Position numbers and translations under genes: made by a program | Part shown: piece by piece, positions 1 to 5,896 of the stretch | How positions within the stretch are numbered: the stretch's first letter is position 1 | Layout: each line of letters starts with the position of its first letter | Assembly: GCA_006515795.1 (NCBI GenBank) | Contig: VFMC01000231.1 | Span: 1-9,390 of the forward strand | Source of the DNA: Acidimicrobiaceae bacterium | Lineage (GTDB): Bacteria; Actinomycetota; Acidimicrobiia; Acidimicrobiales; Ilumatobacteraceae | DNA: 9,390 bases | Direction of reading: 5' to 3' | Notes under the pieces: generated by a model | What the model saw: the letters and a program-made list of their open reading frames with translations, nothing else | Databases searched by the model: none | What the model was told of the DNA's origin: nothing

Positions 1-17
1 GGGCGAGTTCGGCGGCG
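1..17. repeat. 17-bp direct repeat, copy A (inside steB)
   Basis: The sequence GGGCGAGTTCGGCGGCG occupies the first 17 bases and recurs exactly at 350-366. Base 18 differs from base 367, so the right end is fixed; the left end cannot be judged because it is the window edge, so the repeat may be longer. Confidence 0.9.
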
Positions 18-190
18 AGCAGATCGTTCTCGGCCCGCTCGGTTTCGATGTTCTGCTCCGCGCTGTCGAGACGGGCCCGGAGGCTGTCGAGCAGGGGGCC
101 GCGGACCACCGTCGAGCCGGCGGCAATGCCGACAGCCAAGGCGACGAACACCGCGACCAGGCTGAAGATGTGTTGACGAAGACTGATCAT
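1..190 (-). CDS. steB: SteB/MctB-family cell-division or copper-transport protein, N-terminal part, cut by the window edge
   Basis: Only the first 63 codons are visible, reading from the ATG at 190. They begin MISLRQHIFSLVAVF, followed by a single transmembrane segment at about residues 8-27 and a charged heptad-like stretch (about 34-63, rich in Glu, Arg, Leu and Ala). This is the usual start of the MctB/SteB (DUF3186) family: a short cytoplasmic N-terminus, one membrane anchor, a coiled coil and then an extracytoplasmic domain. In Corynebacterium SteB works with SteA in activating the RipA cell-wall hydrolase at division; the M. tuberculosis homologue Rv1698 (MctB) is linked to copper export. 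A GGTGAG lies 6 bases before the ATG and suits a ribosome binding site. The position directly after steA matches the conserved order. The C-terminal domain is outside the window. Confidence 0.85.
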   Translation of the reverse strand, partial: MISLRQHIFSLVAVFVALAVGIAAGSTVVRGPLLDSLRARLDSAEQNIETERAENDLLAAELA

Positions 191-197
191 GTGCCGC

Positions 198-367
198 TCA
201 CCATCCGATCCGCGCCCGCAACCACAGCCAGACGCTCCTGAACCAGAGCCTGATCGGCTCGCTCACGGCCACGACGAGCACTACGGCCCTGCCGGCCAAA
301 CGGCCGGCGACCATCTGCGCAGGCCCATCGTCGCTCCAGCCGTCGAGCTGGGCGAGTTCGGCGGCGC
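198..367 (-). pseudogene. SteB-interior-like segment fused after the broken end of steA; may carry the native SteA tail at its end
   Basis: In the frame read from 365 downwards this stretch begins AAELAQLDGW, continues through QMVAGRLAGRAVVLVVA and ends RLWFRSVWLWLRARIGW before a TGA at 200-198. The first five residues AAELA are coded by the same 17 bases, in the same frame, as residues 59-63 of the SteB start at the window edge. What follows (a linker, then VAGRLAGR and a beta-strand) is what the SteB family normally carries after its coiled coil. The basic, aromatic last 18 residues do not look like SteB and could be the real SteA tail, since the TGA is 7 bases from the SteB ATG. The segment has no start codon of its own in this frame that makes sense. 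It therefore looks like a partial second copy of the SteB interior put in place of about 80 codons of steA. The homology is recognised by eye, not by alignment. Confidence 0.45.
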
Positions 368-1285
368 CTTGTCGAGGAAGTCTTCCATCGAGTTGTGGGT
401 TCCGACGGCGACGATGAGCTCGGTGCCCCGCTCGTAGGCCAGCAACATCGCGATGTCCTCGCTGGTGCCGGTGCTCTCGAACAGCAGGTATTGCAGACCG
501 AGCTCGCGGAGGCGCTTCGCGCCCGGCGCCCGACCGCCCGCATACGCATGCACGATCAGCTCGGCGCCGCAGCGCAGCGCGGCCTCCCCGACCGAGTCCA
601 TGTCGCCGATGATGATGTGTGGCTTGAGACCGAGGCTCAACAGCGCATCGGCTCCCCCGTCGACGCCGATCAGCACCGGACGCAGTTCGCGGATGTAGCC
701 AGAGCGATGAAGCGCCAGCAGGTCTTCGCGGAAGTCGATGCCGCGGACCACCACCAGCGTCTGGCGCCCCTTGAACTGCACGGTCGACGGTGGCAGATCG
801 GGACTGTCGGTGGCGAGGTGCCGCTCCTTGCGCAGGTACTCCAAGGTGTTCGAAGCGAAGAGCTCGAGCTGCTGCCCGACGTTGCTGCGCGCTTCGGAAA
901 CGCGAGCCACGAGATCGTCCTCGTTCTGCCGATGGCCGACGGCTACCTCGTCGTCGGCGATGAGCAACCGATCGCCATCGATCGTCACGACCTCACCCTC
1001 GGAGATCAGTTCCATCACGCCGAGACCAACCTCGTCGAGGAGGATCACACCATGGCGAACCAGTTGCAGCGGCCCGAGGTTCGGGTAGCGACCGGTGAAC
1101 GACTCGGCCGCGTTCACCACCGCCACGACACCGGCGTCGACCAGCGCGTCGGCGGCGACGAGGTCGATGTCGGAGTGGTTGACCACAGCGATCTCACCGG
1201 CTTCGAGTCGTTTCACGAGATCTTTCGTACGACGATCGGCGCGGGCTCGCGCCGTTACCACGAGGTCGGCTCGGGGAACTGTCAT
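281..1285 (-). CDS. steA: SteA-like cytokinetic protein (thiamin pyrophosphokinase-like fold), aberrant C-terminus
   Basis: The ATG at 1285 overlaps the recN stop (ATGA), indicating coupling. Residues 1-306 are a good SteA family match: the N-terminal domain carries VVNAAESFTGRYPNLG (about 56-71), and the pyrophosphokinase-like domain has GVDGGADALL (about 207-216), IIGDMDS (225-231) and ALRCGAELIVHAY (236-248). The conserved block then reaches SMEDFLDK (299-306). Family members normally continue with Gly/Arg, a conserved Ala-Ser-Thr-Phe segment, a further 70-90 residues and a C-terminal membrane segment. Here the frame instead runs through 28 unrelated Pro/Ser/Arg-rich residues to a TAG at 283-281, and no frame contains the expected continuation. 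SteA is a membrane-tied partner of SteB in cytokinesis in Corynebacterium; as written this protein would lack its membrane anchor. True gene end is probably near 198. Confidence 0.85.
   Translation of the reverse strand: MTVPRADLVVTARARADRRTKDLVKRLEAGEIAVVNHSDIDLVAADALVDAGVVAVVNAAESFTGRYPNLGPLQLVRHGVILLDEVGLGVMELISEGEVVTIDGDRLLIADDEVAVGHRQNEDDLVARVSEARSNVGQQLELFASNTLEYLRKERHLATDSPDLPPSTVQFKGRQTLVVVRGIDFREDLLALHRSGYIRELRPVLIGVDGGADALLSLGLKPHIIIGDMDSVGEAALRCGAELIVHAYAGGRAPGAKRLRELGLQYLLFESTGTSEDIAMLLAYERGTELIVAVGTHNSMEDFLDKAPPNSPSSTAGATMGLRRWSPAVWPAGP
350..366. repeat. 17-bp direct repeat, copy B (at the steA break)
   Basis: Exact match to bases 1-17 in the same orientation. It starts one base after the last SteA-like codon (Lys306, 370-368), so the repeat marks the point where SteA-like sequence ends and SteB-like sequence begins. 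Confidence 0.9.
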
Positions 1286-2880
1286 CGCCCGCCACGCCGA
1301 TCGGCACTCGACACGGAACCGAGCAGTTCGGCGGCGTGCTCTCGCGCCACTTCGGAGTCGGGAGAACCTGAAAGCATCCGGGCGATCTCGAGGGTGCGTT
1401 CGCCGGCCGACAGCGGCCTCGCGGTGGCGGTGGTGGTGCCGGCCGCGACTTGCTTTGCGACCTGGACCTGATGATCGGCGAGGGCCGCGACCTGAGCGAG
1501 GTGGGTGACGACCACCACCTGATGGTCGTCGGCCAGCGAGGCCAGAGCCCGGCCTACGGCCGTGGCCACGGCTCCACCGATGCCGGCGTCGACCTCGTCG
1601 AACACGAGCGTCGACGGCGCCTCACTGAGCACCAATCGCAAGGCCAACATCGTGCGGGCCAGCTCTCCTCCCGATGCCACCTTGGTGAGCGGCAGCGGCG
1701 GCGAGCCTGGGTTCGCCGACAGAAGGAACACGACATCGTCTCCCGGGTCGGCATCGCCGACGCTCACCTCGACCTCGGCGTGGGGCATGGCCAGGGTTCG
1801 CAACACCGACTGCACGCGCCCGGCGAGCGTGCCGGCAGCAGCGCGGCGTGAGCGACCGATCTCGGCCGCGGCGGCGCGCTCGTGGTGGACGGCCACCTTG
1901 CGGTCGCGCTCGAGGCGCTCGACGACAAGTTCGTGGCCGCGCAGTTCGGCGAGCCGCTCCTCGGCCTGCGCATGGAAGGTGAGCACGTCGGCCAAAGTGT
2001 CGCCGTACTTGCGGCGTAGGTTGTGCAGCAAGTTGCGCCGCTCGGTGATCTCGGCGAGACGATCGGGATCGTCGTCGATCGCCTCGGCGCGATCGCGGAC
2101 CTCGGCGGCGAGGTCGCCGAGCTCGGCGACCAGCACTCGAAGACGCTCGACGAGGTCGGCGAACGGTGCTCGAGGGGCGAGAGCGAAGAGCGCGACGTTC
2201 ACGATGTCGAGTGCCCCGTCGTCGTCGTTGAGACTTGCCGAGGCGCGGGCCCCGGCCTCGCGATGTGCTTGGGCTCCGGCCAGGAGGTCTTCGAGTGCTG
2301 CCAACTGCTGATCCTCGTCGGGTCCCTGCAAGGTGGCACCTTCCAGCTCGCCGCACTGGAACTCGAGCAGGTCGATCTCGCGGGCCCGGGTGCGCGCGTC
2401 GCCGCCCAAGGTTGCCAGGGCGGCATCGATCTCTGTCAGGCGAGCGCGCGCCTTGCGCAGCGGGTCGAGATCGATGCCGGCGAAACGATCCAGCGCGAGA
2501 CGTTGCGCAGCGACGCCGAGCAGACCCTGATGCGCGTGTTGTCCGTGGATGTCGACAAGGCGCGCGCCGTGTTCGGCCAAGGTTGCGACAGTTGCCAGTC
2601 GGCCGTTCACGTAGGCCCGCGACCTGCCCTCGGTGGGGATGACCCGGGCCAGGACGACTTCCTCATCGCCATCGACGAATCGGCCCTCCACCCTCGCCTC
2701 GGTGGCCCCGGCGCGGACCATCGCGGCATCGGCGCGGCCACCGACGATCAGGCTGATCGCATCGACCAGCATCGTCTTGCCCGCTCCCGTCTCACCGGTG
2801 AACGCGGTGTACCCGGACTGCACGACGAGGTCGAGCAAGGCGATCACGCCGAGATCTTCGATGTGGAGTTCGGTGAGCAT
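1282..2880 (-). CDS. recN: DNA repair protein RecN, SMC-like ATPase
   Basis: A 532-residue protein starting at the ATG at 2880, which shares one base with the nadK stop (TGATG). RecN is an SMC-like ATPase that acts early in double-strand-break repair by recombination. Visible motifs in order: N-terminal head MLTELHIEDLGVIALLDL, Walker A GETGAGKT (29-36), the RecN motif DIHGQHAHQ (110-118), a long charged coiled-coil middle (about 135-345), the ABC signature ASGGELAR (402-409), Walker B LVFDEVDAGIGG (425-436) and VTHLAQVAA (458-466). Length is slightly below the usual 550-590 because the coiled-coil arms are short; no domain is missing. The reading frame stays open upstream of 2880 for hundreds of bases, but that part is another frame of nadK and carries no RecN residues, so the start at 2880 is preferred. 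Its stop overlaps steA by 4 bases. Confidence 0.96.
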   Translation of the reverse strand: MLTELHIEDLGVIALLDLVVQSGYTAFTGETGAGKTMLVDAISLIVGGRADAAMVRAGATEARVEGRFVDGDEEVVLARVIPTEGRSRAYVNGRLATVATLAEHGARLVDIHGQHAHQGLLGVAAQRLALDRFAGIDLDPLRKARARLTEIDAALATLGGDARTRAREIDLLEFQCGELEGATLQGPDEDQQLAALEDLLAGAQAHREAGARASASLNDDDGALDIVNVALFALAPRAPFADLVERLRVLVAELGDLAAEVRDRAEAIDDDPDRLAEITERRNLLHNLRRKYGDTLADVLTFHAQAEERLAELRGHELVVERLERDRKVAVHHERAAAAEIGRSRRAAAGTLAGRVQSVLRTLAMPHAEVEVSVGDADPGDDVVFLLSANPGSPPLPLTKVASGGELARTMLALRLVLSEAPSTLVFDEVDAGIGGAVATAVGRALASLADDHQVVVVTHLAQVAALADHQVQVAKQVAAGTTTATARPLSAGERTLEIARMLSGSPDSEVAREHAAELLGSVSSADRRGGR

Positions 2881-3733
2881 CAGCGATCGGACAGTCCGAA
2901 CTTGGTCTTGAGGATCTGGTGGAAACGACGCTTCCCGAATCGCACGAACCGGGCGGACGCGGCGGAGGCGCTGACGGTGACCGTATCGCCCTCGGCCAGC
3001 GACGCGGCACGTTGGCCGTCGACGGACAGCGCAACCGGTCGATGACCGATCACCTCCACCTGGACGGTCTCGTCGGGGTCGAGCACCAACGATCGATCGA
3101 ACAGCATGTGCGGCGAGACCGGCGTTAGCAGCAACGCCCGATGACGCGGTGATACAACCGGTCCACGCGCCGAGAACGAATAGGCGGTCGACCCGGTCGG
3201 CGTGGCCACGATGAACCCGTCGGCCGCATAGGACGTGAACGGTTCGCCGTCGATGCGCACCAGCAGCCGAACGGTGTGCCCCGCTTCCTGCTTCTCGAGC
3301 ACGCCCTCGTTGAGCGCCATGAACCGTTCCTGCCGACCAGAGCCGGTTCGGTCGACCACCACGTCGAGCATCATCCTGACATCGATCTCCCAATCGCCGC
3401 GCTCGGCGTCGGGACCGGCGACGAAACGCTCGAGCGCGGCGGTGAGCGCCGGCGGCTCGACCTCGGTGAGGTAGCCGAGGAGTCCGACGTTCACCCCGAG
3501 CAGTGGGACGGGTGCGCCGGCCAGCATCTGCACCGAGCGCAGCATCGTGCCGTCGCCCCCGAGGCTGACGACCAGGTCGGCGGTGGCCGGCTCGGCGGGA
3601 CGATCGCCAGCGCCGAGGCATCGTCGGCCGTCATCCATGCCTCATGACCACGCTCGCGCAACCACGACGCGGCCACCTGGGCGAGCGCGGCGGCCTCGGC
3701 GCGTTGGTGGTGGGCGACCAGCAGCACCCGCAT
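2880..3733 (-). pseudogene. nadK: NAD kinase with a one-base frameshift near codon 46
   Basis: NAD kinase phosphorylates NAD to NADP in the cytoplasm and is normally essential. The N-terminus reads MRVLLVAHHQRAEAAAL from the ATG at 3733 as far as ADDASALAIV (about residue 45). The rest is in the next frame from about 3598: TADLVVSLGGDGTML (GGDGT at about 59-63), GVNVGLLGYLTEVEPP, ALNEGVLEK, DGFIVATPTGSTAYSF and SPHMLFDRSLVL, all family hallmarks. Adding one C to the run at 3597-3599 gives Val-Pro-Ala-Glu-Pro across the join and a normal 285-residue enzyme. A GGGGAGG about 9 bases before 3733 supports that ATG; a GTG at 3742, overlapping the tlyA stop by 4 bases, is the alternative start. As written the first frame ends at 3491, and an ATG at 3638 in the second frame would give a product lacking the first beta strand. 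Sequencing error is more likely than true loss. Confidence 0.85.
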
Positions 3734-3738
3734 CGTCG

Positions 3739-4518
3739 TCACACCTCCCCCACTGATCCAGGCCCCAACGCTCCAGGCCCCGGTGATCGAGCATGCACCA
3801 GGAACTCATGATTGCCGTCGGCCCCGCTGATCGGCGAGTCGGTCCACGCCACCACGGTGCAGCGGTGTTGCAGCAGGCATGCTTCCACCTCGCCACGCAC
3901 CCGTGCATGGATGGCGGTGTCGGTGATGATGCCGTGCCCGCGCGACACCTCCTGGCGGCCGGCCTCGAACTGCGGTTTCACCAGCAGGACGAGATCGCCT
4001 TGCGGGACGACGAGACCGGCAAGCACACCGATCACCTTCGTGAGCGAGATGAACGAAAGGTCGGCCACCACCACGGCCGGCCGGAACGGCAGTTGATCGA
4101 CGGTGAGGTCGCGAACGTTGTGCCGCTCAACCACCACCACCCGTTCGTCGCCGCGGATCTTCGGATGGAGCTGGCCGTGACCCACGTCGACGGCCACCAC
4201 CCGACGCGCCCCGCGCTGCAGCAGGCAGTCGGTGAACCCGCCGGTAGACGCTCCGGCATCGAGTGCATCCGCATCGCTGACGTCGAGCCCGAACTCATCG
4301 AGCGCGGCGTCGAGCTTCAGCCCTCCACGGCTCACGAACCGCGGCGGATCGCCGGTTACGGTGACCGCGTCGGCCGTGCTGACGAGCCGCGACGACTTCT
4401 CGGCGACGGCCCCGTTCACGAGCACGCGCCGCAGATCGATCGTGCGGGCTGCGTCGCTACGACTGGCCACGAGACCACGCCTCACCATCTCCGCATCGAG
4501 ACGAAGCCGCCGCGACAC
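3739..4518 (-). CDS. tlyA: TlyA-type 16S/23S rRNA cytidine 2'-O-methyltransferase
   Basis: A 259-residue protein from the GTG at 4518, three bases after the preceding stop. TlyA methylates ribose 2'-O of rRNA cytidines (C1920 of 23S and, in the longer type, C1409 of 16S) with S-adenosylmethionine; its loss in M. tuberculosis gives capreomycin resistance. An S4 RNA-binding domain covers about residues 5-55 (RLDAEMVRRGLVASRSDAA). RGGLKLDAAL (64-73) follows, then the SAM-binding motif LDAGASTGGFTDCLL (86-100), VVADLSFISL (150-159), LVKPQFEAG (179-187) and GNHEFLV (235-241). Lys68, Asp153, Lys181 and Glu238 line up with the catalytic Lys-Asp-Lys-Glu set of the M. tuberculosis enzyme. The length and the start of the S4 domain right at the N-terminus resemble the longer actinobacterial type. 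The reading frame is intact. The stop overlaps a possible GTG start of nadK. Confidence 0.95.
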   Translation of the reverse strand: MSRRLRLDAEMVRRGLVASRSDAARTIDLRRVLVNGAVAEKSSRLVSTADAVTVTGDPPRFVSRGGLKLDAALDEFGLDVSDADALDAGASTGGFTDCLLQRGARRVVAVDVGHGQLHPKIRGDERVVVVERHNVRDLTVDQLPFRPAVVVADLSFISLTKVIGVLAGLVVPQGDLVLLVKPQFEAGRQEVSRGHGIITDTAIHARVRGEVEACLLQHRCTVVAWTDSPISGADGNHEFLVHARSPGPGALGPGSVGEV

Positions 4519-4521
4519 GCC

Positions 4522-5010
4522 TCAGCGCTTCGCGGCTCTCGTGGCCACGACCTTGGCCACGCCCGACGTACCGGCCGCCTTCTTGGCCGCGGGCTTCTTG
4601 GCCGCGGACTTCTTGGCCGCGGACTTCTTGGCCGGAGCCTTCTTGGCCGGAGCCTTCTTGGCCGGAGCCTTCTTGGCCGGCGCTGCGGCTGCCGGTGCCG
4701 GTGCCGCGGTGCGCTTCGCCATTGCCCCGACCGACTTGGCCAGGTCTTCGATCCGGTCCTCGATGCCGTCGACCCGATCGGCGAAGCGGGCGAGCTGCTT
4801 GGCCACCTCGGACTGCACCACCGACAGCAGCTGCTCGGTGGATGAGCGGCCGCGATCGACCAGCTCTTGAACCGTCTTGCCGGCGTCCTTCTTTCGAAGT
4901 TGCCCGGCCTTCACGAACTCGCTGACGAGCTTTTCGGCCGAGCTCTGCGACATCTCGGTGAACTGCACGCCTGCATCGAGCATCTTCTTCACGATCGTGT
5001 GTGGTGCCAT
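4522..5010 (-). CDS. Phasin-like coiled-coil protein with histone H1-like Lys/Ala/Pro tail
   Basis: A 162-residue protein with two clearly different parts. Residues 1-100 are helical and charged; AEKLVSEFVKAGQLRKKDA and KTVQELVDRGRSS resemble the two-helix core of the PHA-synthesis-regulator phasin family (COG3937), followed by a coiled-coil stretch VDGIEDRIEDLAKSV (80-94). Residues 101-162 form a disordered basic tail with seven AKK units (about 111-145), like histone H1 and the tail of Pseudomonas PhaF, which binds DNA and ties PHA granules to the nucleoid. A nucleoid or granule-associated role is inference; no PHA genes are in view. It lies 24 bases after the HAD gene and 3 bases before tlyA, where M. 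tuberculosis has the small protein Rv1693. There is no Shine-Dalgarno; a TACACT at 5018-5023 sits where a leaderless transcript would begin at the ATG. Confidence 0.85.
   Translation of the reverse strand: MAPHTIVKKMLDAGVQFTEMSQSSAEKLVSEFVKAGQLRKKDAGKTVQELVDRGRSSTEQLLSVVQSEVAKQLARFADRVDGIEDRIEDLAKSVGAMAKRTAAPAPAAAAPAKKAPAKKAPAKKAPAKKSAAKKSAAKKPAAKKAAGTSGVAKVVATRAAKR
4577..4681. repeat. Seven 15-bp in-frame tandem repeats coding the basic tail
   Basis: Seven consecutive 15-bp units share the core CTTCTTGGCCG; the outer bases vary so that units 1-3 end CGCG and units 4-6 end CGGA. Units 5 and 6 are identical, and unit 7 differs only in its last base. On the coding strand each unit gives Ala-Lys-Lys plus two of Ala, Pro or Ser. 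Copy number is expected to vary between strains through slippage, and this is a place where short-read assembly may be inexact. Confidence 0.9.
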
Positions 5011-5017
5011 GTCGAAA

Positions 5018-5023
5018 AGTGTA
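5018..5023 (-). promoter_or_regulatory. Possible -10 box for a leaderless start of the phasin-like gene
   Basis: TACACT (four of six matches to TATAAT) lies 7 bases before the ATG at 5010 inside an unusually AT-rich patch for this window. The spacing would place transcription start at the ATG itself. No convincing -35 is visible, so this is a weak call; the gene may simply be read from upstream. Confidence 0.3.
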
Positions 5024-5034
5024 CTGCTGCGGTG

Positions 5035-5859
5035 TCACACACCGAAGGGCACAGCCGTTTGCTGCAGCTCGTCGTCGGCGAGCAGCTGATCCACCACCGC
5101 ACCGAGATCGTCACCGGTCAGATCGGGAATCGGCTCGATCCGTGTGCCACGGTCGGTCACACCCGACCACACGTGCGCGTAGCGGCAACCCAGCTCGCGG
5201 GCGAACAAGCCGTCGGTGGAAGGCCGATCACCCACCATCACCGAGGTCTTCACGTTTGCTTCGCCGATGATCTGGCGCACGAGCTCCGCCATCGCCGCGT
5301 GTGGCTTGCCGGCCAGCACCGGGTCGGCGCCCGAACCGACCGCGACCGCGGCCAGGATGGCGCCACCGCCAGGGATCAGTCCATCGGGCGTCGGGTAGGT
5401 GGCGTCGTCGTTGGTGCCGATCAGCCGCGCCCCTTGTCGAACCGCTGTCGCGGTCCGCCGCAACCCCTCGTAGTCGAAGGTGCGGTGGAAGCCGACGATG
5501 ACCGCGTCGAACGGGGGCTCGTGCACCGCAAACGCACCGCGCCGCTCGACCGCCTCGACCACCCCGAACCCTCCGCTGACCAGAACCCGGTCGCCCGGCT
5601 CCAGCAGGCTCGCCGCCGCCAAGGCCGACGAGACCACGTCGCCGACTGCCGGGATGCCGATCGCGGCGAGTGCGGCCTCGTTCTCGGCGATGGTGGCCGC
5701 GGAGTTGTTGGTGACGAACACCACGCGCCAGCCGGCGCGGCGGGCCCGTTCGACCGCATCCACCGATCCGGGGATCGGCTGGTGGGCGAGCCAGATGACG
5801 CCGTCCAGATCGAGCAGCAGGGCACGCGCCGCGGAGCGCTGGGTCGATGACGTCACCAT
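5035..5859 (-). CDS. HAD-IIA family phosphatase (NagD / p-nitrophenylphosphatase-like)
   Basis: A complete 274-residue haloacid-dehalogenase hydrolase. Motif I LLDLDGVIW gives the nucleophile Asp17 and acid/base Asp19; motif II is VTNNS (49-53); motif III Lys185 lies in LAGKPH; motif IV VGDRPSTDG supplies Asp211 and Asp216 for the metal. The substituted cap between motifs II and III, with GTNDDATYP and GGGAILAAV, is the type C2 cap of the NagD/sugar-phosphatase group. The natural substrate cannot be read from sequence; phosphoglycolate, nucleotide or sugar phosphates are all used in this family. It equals Rv1692 in the M. tuberculosis order and is the first gene of the tlyA operon here. The start at 5859 leaves 11 residues before the first strand; no clear ribosome binding site precedes it, so GTG at 5856 is also possible. 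Motif IV reads RPS where LxT is more usual. Confidence 0.93.
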   Translation of the reverse strand: MVTSSTQRSAARALLLDLDGVIWLAHQPIPGSVDAVERARRAGWRVVFVTNNSAATIAENEAALAAIGIPAVGDVVSSALAAASLLEPGDRVLVSGGFGVVEAVERRGAFAVHEPPFDAVIVGFHRTFDYEGLRRTATAVRQGARLIGTNDDATYPTPDGLIPGGGAILAAVAVGSGADPVLAGKPHAAMAELVRQIIGEANVKTSVMVGDRPSTDGLFARELGCRYAHVWSGVTDRGTRIEPIPDLTGDDLGAVVDQLLADDELQQTAVPFGV

Positions 5860-5882
5860 CTGGCCATCGTGGCATGCGAACT

Positions 5883-5888
5883 GACAAT
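5883..5888 (+). promoter_or_regulatory. Possible -10 box for leaderless DUF1015 transcript
   Basis: GACAAT (four of six matches to TATAAT) ends 8 bases before the GTG at 5897. This is the spacing expected of a leaderless mRNA and supports 5897 over the GTG at 5891, which would sit only two bases after the box. No good -35 is seen. An imperfect inverted repeat, GGCATGCG at 5871-5878 and CGCGTGCC at 5894-5901 (7 of 8 pairs), brackets it and might be an operator. Confidence 0.3.
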
Positions 5889-5896
5889 CTGTGCGC

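Noticed and set aside
395..1471. Plus-strand frame opposite steA
   Set aside because: Antisense shadow of steA and the recN end, with no recognisable domain.
2023..3045. Long plus-strand reading frame opposite recN and nadK (340 codons)
   Set aside because: It is the antisense of recN/nadK; high GC leaves such frames open, the composition shows no family features, and the minus-strand genes carry clear motifs.
3590..3605. Programmed ribosomal frameshifting in nadK
   Set aside because: No slippery heptamer or following stem-loop is evident, and NAD kinases are not known to use frameshifting; a missing base is simpler.
2881..3621. Upstream extension of the recN frame to a 779-codon fusion
   Set aside because: The added part is the wrong frame of nadK, low-complexity Arg-rich; RecN begins with its usual N-terminus at 2880.
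4577..4681. CRISPR-like short repeats
   Set aside because: The units are contiguous with no spacers and are in-frame coding sequence for a Lys/Ala tail.
3793..4845. Long plus-strand frame opposite tlyA and the phasin-like gene, with a repeated Leu-Leu-Gly-Arg segment
   Set aside because: The repeat is just the antisense translation of the 15-bp tail repeats; tlyA on the other strand is beyond doubt.
4867..5850. Plus-strand frame opposite the HAD gene
   Set aside because: Antisense shadow; all four HAD motifs are on the minus strand.
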